64,000 nt of DNA, from the IMG/VR virus record IMGVR_UViG_3300006921_004083, positions 59,783 to 123,782 of that record. One strand, written 5' to 3'. The translations under genes and the position numbers were made by a program. How positions within the stretch are numbered: position 1 is the first letter of the stretch; every line of letters starts with the position of its first letter. Positions 18,741 to 27,477 of the stretch are shown piece by piece. The notes under the pieces were generated by a model. That model was not told the origin of the DNA. It was given only the letters and a program-made list of their open reading frames with translations, and ran no database searches. Source of the stretch: a virus.

Positions 18741-19793
18741 ATGGGAAATAAAATAACATACAAATTAAAACTTAACGATAAGACTAATGTAATTAACGTA
18801 CCGATAGGAAATGAATTTTTTCCTGTCGATAACACAGAATTGGTTAATGAAAAAGTTGAAAAAATAGTACAAAAATCCATTAATAATATCGATGATTGGG
18901 AAAAAACAATGTATAGGGTTAAATGTGATGGAGAAGTAGAAGGAACCTGTTTTGAATTAAGTTTGGATTTATGGGATAAAATTAATGGATCCACTACAGA
19001 TGATTGGGTAGGAGGAGGAATGTTTCTACAAGAGGATGTAGATTTTAAGTCACAAAGATTTAGAGGAAGTTTTTTTAGAATATCGTATTTTACAACCCCT
19101 CACAGAGAAACACAAAAATTAGTTAGTTATGCGAATATTCCCCTACTTAACCAAACTACAGCATCATTCAAGATATGCAATGAAACACCCGGAGGGTCAT
19201 TATTTTTTTGGAAATCAGAAAAAAAATTAAATATAACGCAGAATAGACTTTATATGAAAGTTGAGTTTTTTAATTCTGCAGATGGAGGAGTTGATATTTT
19301 TTCTACCCTTTTACCAGACTCCACAGGATCTTTCCCAATTGAGTACTATAATGAAAGTATGGATTACATACCCGTATTATTAAACCACAAAACAAGAACA
19401 TTTCAGTATGAACCTGTGGCTTATTGGTACGATGACATCACTACCCAAGAATTATATACTATACAATTAATAGGTTTATGTAGTTTAACCCTAATAATTA
19501 AGAGTCTTCACTCCATAACAGGAGGTGCGGTAAATCTTCCACCATTAAACCAACTTAGAATGGGGAGTACCACAAATAATTATAGTGTACCACCACTTCC
19601 ACAACAACAGGTTTTAGAGGAAGTTATTTCCACACCACAACCTACAATACCTAATAACTTAATGTCCTCTTTACCGCGAGGTTGTGTGAGAAGTATAAGG
19701 AGAATAAGAAAAATGTTCCCAACGTTTGGTACAAAAAGTTTAATAACAAGTTATTCCGGAGGTACAATAACACAAGAAACAGCTAATTATTAG
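18741..19793 (+). CDS. tail/baseplate structural protein, unrecognised
   Basis: 350 residues in the middle of the tail operon, 13 nt after the giant gene and 2 nt before the next. The N-terminal half has charged strands and a conserved-looking EGTCFELSLDLWDKI stretch. The C-terminal 100 residues are Pro-, Gln- and Ser-rich (PPLPQQQ), then basic (RSIRRIRKMFP). No signal peptide or membrane segment is visible. By context it is a virion component, perhaps a connector between wedge and fibre. I cannot name a family. Confidence 0.6.
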   Translation: MGNKITYKLKLNDKTNVINVPIGNEFFPVDNTELVNEKVEKIVQKSINNIDDWEKTMYRVKCDGEVEGTCFELSLDLWDKINGSTTDDWVGGGMFLQEDVDFKSQRFRGSFFRISYFTTPHRETQKLVSYANIPLLNQTTASFKICNETPGGSLFFWKSEKKLNITQNRLYMKVEFFNSADGGVDIFSTLLPDSTGSFPIEYYNESMDYIPVLLNHKTRTFQYEPVAYWYDDITTQELYTIQLIGLCSLTLIIKSLHSITGGAVNLPPLNQLRMGSTTNNYSVPPLPQQQVLEEVISTPQPTIPNNLMSSLPRGCVRSIRRIRKMFPTFGTKSLITSYSGGTITQETANY

Positions 19794-19795
19794 TA

Positions 19796-22700
19796 ATGGA
19801 GATAATTAAGAAAAAAATATCACGAGGTAGTCTTTTAGGGGATAGAACTAACGCAAGAAGACCAGTTCTTGACCCAGAACCATTAATTTCAAACGGAATC
19901 ATGCCATATGCATGTCCTGATACAAATATGAGTTTTGATGATTGTGTTACTACTATATTAGACCCTTTATATATCCCCGGTATGGGACCTGATTGGATGG
20001 AAGAGTTTATCGATGGACCAATCATAGAACTATTTGGAGAATTCATATCAAAAATATTTGTTGACGACTTTTCACAAGGAAGTCAAAATTGGGTAGTTAA
20101 TACTATAGATTTCCCCCTAGTTTTATATTGGAATACTACGGTTCCATATGTTGAAGACATTGGTAACAATTCTTTACGAATTGAAATTGGAGGTCCTGGA
20201 CCCATTAACACCAACGGATACGTTATATTACACACAGTCAATAATTATAATTTAATTACAGGAGAGAATTATAATATTAGTGTAAAGCTGAGCTCTAATA
20301 TACTTTCTCATATTAATATGGTAACCAATCCAGGAATAAACCAACCAAGTATGTTGTACGTTTGGGCGAGTAATGTGGATACAGGGACTTTCGAATATGG
20401 TCAGTTTAATGAAAATGAAGTGGAATTATTCACTTCACGAGGGGTAGTGAATACTACATTTACCGTTGTGGATGGAGGAAACTACATGTTTGGTATCTCT
20501 CAATATATTGATGACACCTTTGGAACTCCAGCACAAATAGGAGATTTTCTTATTGTAGACGACTTCCAAGTCACAAAAGAAACATCAAGTGTCGATACTA
20601 ATAGTTTTATAGGGGTAAAAAGAAAAATTCTTGGATTTTTTAAGAGTTTTAATATTGAATTCACTCCTTATAATTTACATCTATATCGATATAATATAAC
20701 TAACTACTTACTGAGTCAAGATGCGGTAGATGTAGATGACATTAACTTAGGAGTATATGGGACCCAAGAAATTGACCCCAATACAGGATTTCAGACGGGA
20801 CAATATTTAATTTTTTCACCACCTGTTGGAGTTATCCCATTTTATTATTTAGGGTGGAATCTCTATGGTGCGATAACTAACATACAAAATGATATTGTAA
20901 CAAACAATGGATTTCTTTACTGCCAAGGACCAGATTTAGGACCTTGGGACGGGACAAATCAAAACTACAATACAGGTGATGTGGTAGAAGCAGGGGATGG
21001 GTCACTTTGGTATTGTAATCAGACTCCAGACGAAACATGTAATACGTGCGCACCAGAGGACGCTTGTGCGTGGATACCTTGTATTAATGTCGTAGGTAAT
21101 AGACCACCCGTATTAAATATAAACTTTCCACTCTACCAAGACATTAAAGATATTGGAATATATAGAGACTTACTTCACCCTGGTATTGCTGAGGAATGTA
21201 GTGGATCAACTAAAACTTTAACACAGAGTTACAAGTGTCCAGTTCCTTGGTTTACTAATAGTGATGGAGAGGTGACTTTTTATGACTATGAGACAGATAG
21301 TGAAGTTTTTGTAGAACGAAAGTGTTGCGAAGACTATAGCGAGTATGGTTTTGTTTGGTGGAAAAAGAAATGTTATAGAGATTACGGTAATAAAGACCAA
21401 GGACAAGGACTAGAGTTATTTAACTTTCCTTATGACGTATTATTTTACGGAATAGGAGATAACTGGGTAGAATTTTATGAAGGTAATGCGATGTCACCAA
21501 CGGAAAGCTATGTTATGGCAGGAGCAGGAGGGAGTATGGGGACCATAGAAGGAGTCTCTGGGAAAAGAACACTTATATATACACCAATAATCTCGGGATT
21601 GATAGACGGGGAGACCTATATCATAAAATCAAAAATGGTGATGAAAAACTATCCTAGTTCTACTTTAGCAAATATAATGTGGGGTGGTACTTCTACATTA
21701 GATCCAAACTGGGGTTATTTATATTTTGAAAATTTTGAACTAGGGGAAGCTCTTGGGTTTACAAACCCAATATCTTGTATTAATGGAGGTGTAACAACAG
21801 TAGATTTTATAAATGGGGATTATAGGTTAGTTACTAATAACTGTAATCAAGCCACAATTAACATACCAATTAGTTTGGCACAAGGGATGGATTATCGATT
21901 CACAACACGTTATGTTGCTTGTACTGTTCCAGAAGTTAGTCAAATCTTAACTCTACCTGCCCAACTTAATTTCAAACTATTTGACCCTCTAGGTAATATG
22001 GTAATAGATGAAGATATTGCATCTGGTAATATTTTTGATATGGATGTAGATTATACCGCACTCCTTAACGGGGCGTATATGATGGAGTTTATCGTGTTCA
22101 ACCCTGCAGGTAGTGGTACTTGTGTTGGTGGGGGTAGTCCCTGTGATAATGGAAATGTTCCGGTGAGTACTTATGGGTTTAAGTTAGAGCATTTATCGGT
22201 TGAAGAAAAACCTTGGAATTGGACTACAGATGAAGATGTAAAAGTAACCCCAGTTAAATATTGGACAAGTAATTCATATGACGCCGCAGATGATGTAGTT
22301 GAAGTAGAGTTAGAGAGTGAAATTACGATGGAAGGGGCAACATCTGTAAGTTTACGTTTAATATGTGACGTAAAGGAAGAAATTATAGTCTCTCCACTAG
22401 AGTTTGACTTAGTAAACACGGAAATATCATTCAAGTACTACCAAAAACCTAATTTTTTAGGGTGTGACGAAACCCATTTCCTTAGTACAATTAGAAACGA
22501 ATATGGGGCAATAGAAAATACAACAGTACCATATGTTAACACAGTAATAGCTACCGACCCACAACTTCCAGTCATCCAAGGAGTGGAATCAAATGCAGAT
22601 TGTGATTACACACCAAGTGTACTAGGTTGGTATTGTGACTTAAATTATGTTTTAGAGATGGGACCACCTACTGGAGATATTACTATACAAGGGTGTTTAA

Positions 22701-23389
22701 GTACATCAACTCTTATTCCAGGAGTTACCCTATACTCAACACCTGAAGCTTGTATGCAAGCTAGTGGTTGTAACCTTATTGTAGGGTGTATGGATCCAGA
22801 TGCAATTAACTATAATCCACAAGCACAAGAACCCTGTTGGTTAAATTATGGTAACGATTGTTGTTTATTACCTTTAGGTGGTTGTACAGATATATCTGCC
22901 AATAACTATTGGCCCGCAGCAACATTCGATGATGGTTCATGTCACTATCATAATGGATGTCCTGATCCAACAGCGTCTAATCCATGTGTACCAACTAACT
23001 CTATGACTATTAATAGTAATATTATAAGTTGTACGGATTGTATGGGTAACCCACCAGCAACACAATATAATAATCCACTATACCCAAATGCGATAATTCC
23101 AGGAACGTTTGGTGACATTACTTGTTGTTATTTTGACCCAATAAATAATTTAAGTATAGGTTGTACTGACGTAAATGCGGTGAACTATGATCCTCTAGCA
23201 CAAGTAGACGATGGTAGTTGCAGTTATGTGACATTTTATGATGTGTATTGTTGTTTCCCAATCACACCAGGTTCAACATGTCAACAGTTTAGTACTACTA
23301 GTGTGAATGATTATAATCTTTTCTTGGCGGATCCTAGATGTGAGACCAACTTTGGGGATTGTACGAATAATAACTCAAATTGTGTGTAG
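19796..23389 (+). CDS. modular Cys-rich tail fibre/adhesin-like protein with GCTD repeats
   Basis: 1197 residues. The order of modules is as follows. First come beta-rich regions (about 80-280), including jelly-roll-like stretches. Near residue 380 is WDGTNQNYNTGDVV..GDGSLWYC, which resembles a CBM5/12-type chitin- or carbohydrate-binding module. Near 508 is a CC..YGFVWWKKKCY module shared with the next protein. Further jelly-roll-like domains follow, then a C-terminal GCTD repeat array (about 996-1145). The composition suggests an exposed receptor-binding or decoration protein stabilised by disulphides or metal. Such Cys content is unusual for a tail protein assembled in the cytoplasm. Confidence 0.65.
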   Translation: MEIIKKKISRGSLLGDRTNARRPVLDPEPLISNGIMPYACPDTNMSFDDCVTTILDPLYIPGMGPDWMEEFIDGPIIELFGEFISKIFVDDFSQGSQNWVVNTIDFPLVLYWNTTVPYVEDIGNNSLRIEIGGPGPINTNGYVILHTVNNYNLITGENYNISVKLSSNILSHINMVTNPGINQPSMLYVWASNVDTGTFEYGQFNENEVELFTSRGVVNTTFTVVDGGNYMFGISQYIDDTFGTPAQIGDFLIVDDFQVTKETSSVDTNSFIGVKRKILGFFKSFNIEFTPYNLHLYRYNITNYLLSQDAVDVDDINLGVYGTQEIDPNTGFQTGQYLIFSPPVGVIPFYYLGWNLYGAITNIQNDIVTNNGFLYCQGPDLGPWDGTNQNYNTGDVVEAGDGSLWYCNQTPDETCNTCAPEDACAWIPCINVVGNRPPVLNINFPLYQDIKDIGIYRDLLHPGIAEECSGSTKTLTQSYKCPVPWFTNSDGEVTFYDYETDSEVFVERKCCEDYSEYGFVWWKKKCYRDYGNKDQGQGLELFNFPYDVLFYGIGDNWVEFYEGNAMSPTESYVMAGAGGSMGTIEGVSGKRTLIYTPIISGLIDGETYIIKSKMVMKNYPSSTLANIMWGGTSTLDPNWGYLYFENFELGEALGFTNPISCINGGVTTVDFINGDYRLVTNNCNQATINIPISLAQGMDYRFTTRYVACTVPEVSQILTLPAQLNFKLFDPLGNMVIDEDIASGNIFDMDVDYTALLNGAYMMEFIVFNPAGSGTCVGGGSPCDNGNVPVSTYGFKLEHLSVEEKPWNWTTDEDVKVTPVKYWTSNSYDAADDVVEVELESEITMEGATSVSLRLICDVKEEIIVSPLEFDLVNTEISFKYYQKPNFLGCDETHFLSTIRNEYGAIENTTVPYVNTVIATDPQLPVIQGVESNADCDYTPSVLGWYCDLNYVLEMGPPTGDITIQGCLSTSTLIPGVTLYSTPEACMQASGCNLIVGCMDPDAINYNPQAQEPCWLNYGNDCCLLPLGGCTDISANNYWPAATFDDGSCHYHNGCPDPTASNPCVPTNSMTINSNIISCTDCMGNPPATQYNNPLYPNAIIPGTFGDITCCYFDPINNLSIGCTDVNAVNYDPLAQVDDGSCSYVTFYDVYCCFPITPGSTCQQFSTTSVNDYNLFLADPRCETNFGDCTNNNSNCV
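22784..23230 (+). repeat. GCTD-type repeat array in the 1197-residue tail protein
   Basis: Copies begin with GCMDPDAINYNPQA (22784), GCTDISANNYWPAATF with DDGSC (about 22880), GCPDPTASNPC (about 22959) and GCTDVNAVNYDPLA with DDGSC (23159). The first and third are degenerate. The units are separated by Cys-containing linkers of variable length. Confidence 0.75.
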
Positions 23390-23392
23390 AAT

Positions 23393-26300
23393 ATGAAAAT
23401 TAAAAATAAAATAGGGTGTTTAGATAAAAAAGCTATTAATTACGATAGTACGTCTGATATTGCTTGTAAAAATTGTTGTGTAAGTGAAAAAGGTCAAAAA
23501 ACTTTACAAAATTTGATTGAAAGGATAAGCCCAAAAAACCTAAAATCATTACAAAGTTATTCTTCCTATGCTCTTGGTTATCTAGATAATAGACCGTTTT
23601 TTAATTACATAACGCAGGCTGAAAAATATGGTTTACAAATAGGTTGTGAAGGTTACCATGAACATGAATTTGAGGGGAAAACTGTTTATATGGCTTGTGA
23701 AAATCACGAACCAATAACAAATCAAAAAGAAAATACTCTTTCCTGTGAAGATTATATTGAAGGGGTAACAGAGAATGGAATAGTAATATGGAGTAATATA
23801 ACCGAATTAGAAAAACAAAAAGATTGTTGTAAAAAAAGAAGTAAAGAAGGTTATCAGTGGGATGATATCACTAGAAAGTGTTATTTGAGGAAAAGTGATA
23901 ATAAAAAGATTATAGGTAATCACAGTGTGTTATCTTTTATAAACACTGTACCAGTTTGGTATACCCAAGGGGCTGCCAATGAATATGCTAATATAATAGA
24001 ATGTACAGGTACTCACACACATGATGTTAATGGAAGAACGGGATATATGGCTTGTAGTGATCATACTACAGCCGAATCCCAATTCGCACCTTCATGTTTT
24101 AATACCGAAACAAGAGTAGATGGTAGTCTAGTATTCACCAATACCAACACTACTAATACCGTAATGACGAACCAAGCTTGTTGTCAACAGTGGATACAAT
24201 ATAGTTTTATGTGGAATGGAGAAGATTGCCAACCTCTAGAAAACTCTTTAACTTGGCAATGTATTGACGGTATAGTTACTGAAGTTTTAGATGGTAGCGG
24301 ATATTACCAAAACTTTAATGATGCGATAACTTATTGTGAAAGTAGTTCATATGGTGAACTTACATACGATTGTGAAAATAATAATTGTGAAGTTAATCCT
24401 GTAGGGGATGGACAATATAGAGGACCCAATGCACTTACTGATTGTTTAATTTATTGTAAAGATTGTAATGAGAATCCAGTGTGTTGTGATACAATGGCAA
24501 CAAATTGTGACAGTAAATGTCAAACAGCATCCATTCACAATAATTGTGGATGTGATAACAGTTACTGTATCTATAATGTTGGGAATGTACAATTAAGAGG
24601 AACAACAAATCGTAGTGGTTCACAGTTAATGGCACGAGTTGGTAACCCAAGTTTACCAGGAGACACGAATTGTGATGGTATTGTTAATCTTGATGATTTG
24701 TTTAGTGTATTGGATAATTGGCTACAAACAGGACCAAATTTACCAGGAGATACTAACGATGATAATATTGTTAATCTTGATGATTTGTTTAGTGTATTGG
24801 ATAATTGGCTACAAACAGGACCTCCATGTAATAGTAGAGATAATACACCTCAAGGGACATTTACCCCAACCATAGTACCAAATGGATGTTCGGATTTATG
24901 TTTAACTTTTGACTTCCAATCCATTATTACACAATTCGACCTAAATACAAATCTTAATGGGACAGGTATTTGGAGAGATTTTATAGACATACAAGTTCCA
25001 AACTACTGGTCTAACGTTGACCCATCTAGTGGAGTGTATAATATATTTACTTTACCCGATTCAAATGGCTTTATTCAATTATATGATAGTAATAATACAA
25101 ATGTAGGAGTTGCGTCACATCAACAATCAGGAATCCCATCTAATTTTACATATACACTTCATTGGTTTGATTCAGGAGTTTTAACAGAAATCGTAGACCC
25201 AACGACGGACACTACAGTGTTACCTCCTAATTCTTATCTAATTAAAATAATTGATAATAACGCGATAAATGTAGATACAGGGTTACCGTGTGAATATTCT
25301 TATAATTTTGCAATAAACAACTCAAATCACTTTATCATGAATACGTCCATTGGAGGTAGTTTATGTGCCATTTGGGGGTGTACAGATGCCGCGGCTGCTA
25401 ACTATGAACCTACAGCTAATGCTGAAAATAATTCTTGTAGTTACGTATTCAGTCAATCAGTTCCAGGATGTACTGACCCACTAGCATGTAATTATGACTC
25501 TTTAGCCACGTTTGATAATGGAAGTTGTACATATAATTGTTATGGTTGTACAGACCCAGTTGCTCTTAATTTTAATACAAATGCAACAATTCCATGTAAT
25601 GGAAATTATGGAAATTATTGTGACACACCAGGACCATCCAACTGTTGTTGTGAATATCATTTAATGGTCTATGGTTGTACGGATCCATATGCACAAAATT
25701 ACGACCCAAGCGCAGATACAGACGATGGTTCGTGTGATTATACAATAGTTGGTTGTACTAATCCTTTGGCTAATAATTTTGACCCAGGGGCGACAGTAGA
25801 TAACGGGACTTGTGAAATACCAGGATGTACTGATGATGGTACGGATTTGGCATTTCCAGGGAGACCAAATGGGTTTTTAGGTACGGCATCCAACTACGAC
25901 CCAAATGCGACGATAAATGATGATTCTTGTGTTTATGTGGATTGTGTTTATGGTTGTACGGACCCAACCTCAACTAACTATGATCCAGACGCAACATGTG
26001 ATGATGATTCATGTTACGGAGGATGTTGTGGTGTCCAAGACGGGATTAAAGGACAAGAATATGTTATAACTGGGTTTACAGATAGTAAACTTAGTGATAT
26101 TTTATGGCCCGGTTATAGTAACGCTTCTAGTGTATCAGAGGCAACCACAAATCCTGCTATGACAGACAAATACGGAGTTAATCCGTATTATCCATTAATA
26201 AAAAGAGTACCTTCATTAGGAATGAATGATGGGTGGACCGTTATAAATGAGAATCTATTTACGGCATACACTATTAATAATATACATTATTGGGATTACA

Positions 26301-26566
26301 GCACCATACCGACACCTTCACCTATAGGTGAAAATGTTATTACTCGTTTTGCAATACAAATGACAAATTGTTGTCCAGGATGTTTATATCCCGATATAAA
26401 AGAAGAATGGACTTTAGGTCATGTATTCCCTCCACAAATAGAAAATAATGTATTTATAGATAGAGGTCAGATATCTATTTTTGAAGACTACTATAGAATA
26501 ACAGAAGTTGATAGACTTGAAGATTTTGACCTTTACCAAGGAGGATTCTTTAATATAATAAGTTAA
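23393..26566 (+). CDS. modular Cys-rich tail adhesin-like protein with dockerin-like and GCTD repeats
   Basis: 1057 residues. It opens with a partial GCTD unit (GCLDKKAINYD). Two copies follow of a His/Cys module (HEHEFEGKTVYMACENH and HTHDVNGRTGYMACSDH), each followed by a CC..W..C module. Then comes a tandem dockerin-like calcium loop (GDTNCDGIVNLDDLF and GDTNDDNIVNLDDLF) at about 422-475. A beta domain and seven GCTD units at about 662-880 follow, then a C-terminal beta region. The mosaic looks assembled from host-surface protein modules. It is likely an exposed host-contact component, but no family assigns a phage role. Confidence 0.65.
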   Translation: MKIKNKIGCLDKKAINYDSTSDIACKNCCVSEKGQKTLQNLIERISPKNLKSLQSYSSYALGYLDNRPFFNYITQAEKYGLQIGCEGYHEHEFEGKTVYMACENHEPITNQKENTLSCEDYIEGVTENGIVIWSNITELEKQKDCCKKRSKEGYQWDDITRKCYLRKSDNKKIIGNHSVLSFINTVPVWYTQGAANEYANIIECTGTHTHDVNGRTGYMACSDHTTAESQFAPSCFNTETRVDGSLVFTNTNTTNTVMTNQACCQQWIQYSFMWNGEDCQPLENSLTWQCIDGIVTEVLDGSGYYQNFNDAITYCESSSYGELTYDCENNNCEVNPVGDGQYRGPNALTDCLIYCKDCNENPVCCDTMATNCDSKCQTASIHNNCGCDNSYCIYNVGNVQLRGTTNRSGSQLMARVGNPSLPGDTNCDGIVNLDDLFSVLDNWLQTGPNLPGDTNDDNIVNLDDLFSVLDNWLQTGPPCNSRDNTPQGTFTPTIVPNGCSDLCLTFDFQSIITQFDLNTNLNGTGIWRDFIDIQVPNYWSNVDPSSGVYNIFTLPDSNGFIQLYDSNNTNVGVASHQQSGIPSNFTYTLHWFDSGVLTEIVDPTTDTTVLPPNSYLIKIIDNNAINVDTGLPCEYSYNFAINNSNHFIMNTSIGGSLCAIWGCTDAAAANYEPTANAENNSCSYVFSQSVPGCTDPLACNYDSLATFDNGSCTYNCYGCTDPVALNFNTNATIPCNGNYGNYCDTPGPSNCCCEYHLMVYGCTDPYAQNYDPSADTDDGSCDYTIVGCTNPLANNFDPGATVDNGTCEIPGCTDDGTDLAFPGRPNGFLGTASNYDPNATINDDSCVYVDCVYGCTDPTSTNYDPDATCDDDSCYGGCCGVQDGIKGQEYVITGFTDSKLSDILWPGYSNASSVSEATTNPAMTDKYGVNPYYPLIKRVPSLGMNDGWTVINENLFTAYTINNIHYWDYSTIPTPSPIGENVITRFAIQMTNCCPGCLYPDIKEEWTLGHVFPPQIENNVFIDRGQISIFEDYYRITEVDRLEDFDLYQGGFFNIIS
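24680..24822 (+). repeat. direct 56-bp duplication encoding tandem dockerin-like loops
   Basis: The 56 bases at 24680-24735 recur identically at 24767-24822, with an 87-bp period (29 codons). Each copy encodes IVNLDDLFSVLDNWLQTG, preceded by GDTNCDG or GDTNDDN. Perfect identity over 56 bases while the flanks differ suggests a recent duplication or gene conversion. Confidence 0.9.
25376..26022 (+). repeat. seven-unit GCTD..NYDP..DDGSC repeat array
   Basis: Units start near 25376, 25469, 25546, 25675, 25753, 25824 and 25963. Most read GCTDPxAxNYDPxA followed by (D/N)(D/N)G(S/T)C. Unit 3 ends in IPC with a Cys-rich linker, and unit 6 carries a 15-residue insertion. The core length is about 20-25 residues with two conserved Cys per unit. 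Confidence 0.85.
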
Positions 26567-26583
26567 AATAAAAAAATTAATAA

Positions 26584-27477
26584 ATGGCAACAGGTAATTA
26601 CGGAATAAAGAGACCAGCAGATGTACTTCCAGAGGACATAGACATCTTTTTACATTACACACCAAGTAGAGATACGGGTTTTGAAGATACGTTTGTAAAA
26701 TTAACCCCTAGCAATGAGTATATAAGACAATATACAAAACCTACAGAAGGGGCAGTAGGTATTGGGATATTAGAAGGTATGTATAACCTTTCCCTACCAC
26801 CAAGTATCTTTAATTCTAAAGGTATATATACAGTGGTGTTAAAACCTAGGGAAATAATAAAAGAAGTAGTTGATTGTGGAAACTTAGCGGCAATGCCCGA
26901 AGTAAAAGGAATTGTTATGGATCAAACTTTATTAGGTAGTGCTGGGATTAATGGAGGATTGGTTGGATATAGACTAGAATATTACGAAGAAGCAACAAAT
27001 AGAAAGATTCCAAACTTCTTTAGAATTGTAACATCTTCAAATTTATGTGAACCAGTAAATCAACAACTCTCTAATACAACACAAAAAGCAATAAGATATA
27101 ATTTTAACGACAATGGGAGTTTATTATTTCTTACCCTAACACCTAGTTCTGCACCAAACGTAAAACCTAATGCAGAACCATTCCTAGGAAGAACAGGACA
27201 AAAACTAAGTATAACAAACACATTCTTTAATCCAATATCAATAGAAATTGAAATAACAGAACATGATTTTGATACATTAGGGTATGGATTATTTGGTAAT
27301 CAGACTAAGTCTATACAAGACGGAATTTATACTATATATGACACAGATAATAACATCTATAGACAATATAACTTATATGAAATTAAAGATAATTTTGATG
27401 ATTCTTTATATGAGGTGAGACAACAAAGAAGCGACATAGACTTCACCAAAGATTTCAATAACATAAACGTATTATAA
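26584..27477 (+). CDS. tail/baseplate structural protein, unrecognised
   Basis: 297 residues. It begins MATGNYGIKRPADVLPEDID, followed by beta-rich sequence with few Cys, unlike its upstream neighbours. Such low-Cys, strand-rich proteins of about 300 residues often join large fibre components to the baseplate, but I recognise no family. The stop overlaps the next ATG by one base, so it is probably coupled to the 1354-residue gene. Confidence 0.6.
   Translation: MATGNYGIKRPADVLPEDIDIFLHYTPSRDTGFEDTFVKLTPSNEYIRQYTKPTEGAVGIGILEGMYNLSLPPSIFNSKGIYTVVLKPREIIKEVVDCGNLAAMPEVKGIVMDQTLLGSAGINGGLVGYRLEYYEEATNRKIPNFFRIVTSSNLCEPVNQQLSNTTQKAIRYNFNDNGSLLFLTLTPSSAPNVKPNAEPFLGRTGQKLSITNTFFNPISIEIEITEHDFDTLGYGLFGNQTKSIQDGIYTIYDTDNNIYRQYNLYEIKDNFDDSLYEVRQQRSDIDFTKDFNNINVL

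Noticed and set aside
24639-24875. Alternative-frame protein across the dockerin-like repeats
   Set aside because: The repeat keeps this frame open too, but it lies inside the 1057-residue protein and its product is low-complexity Ile/Leu/Met sequence.
24652-26022. CRISPR-like array from regular repeats
   Set aside because: The repeats are protein-coding, vary in spacing and sequence, and lack cas genes.
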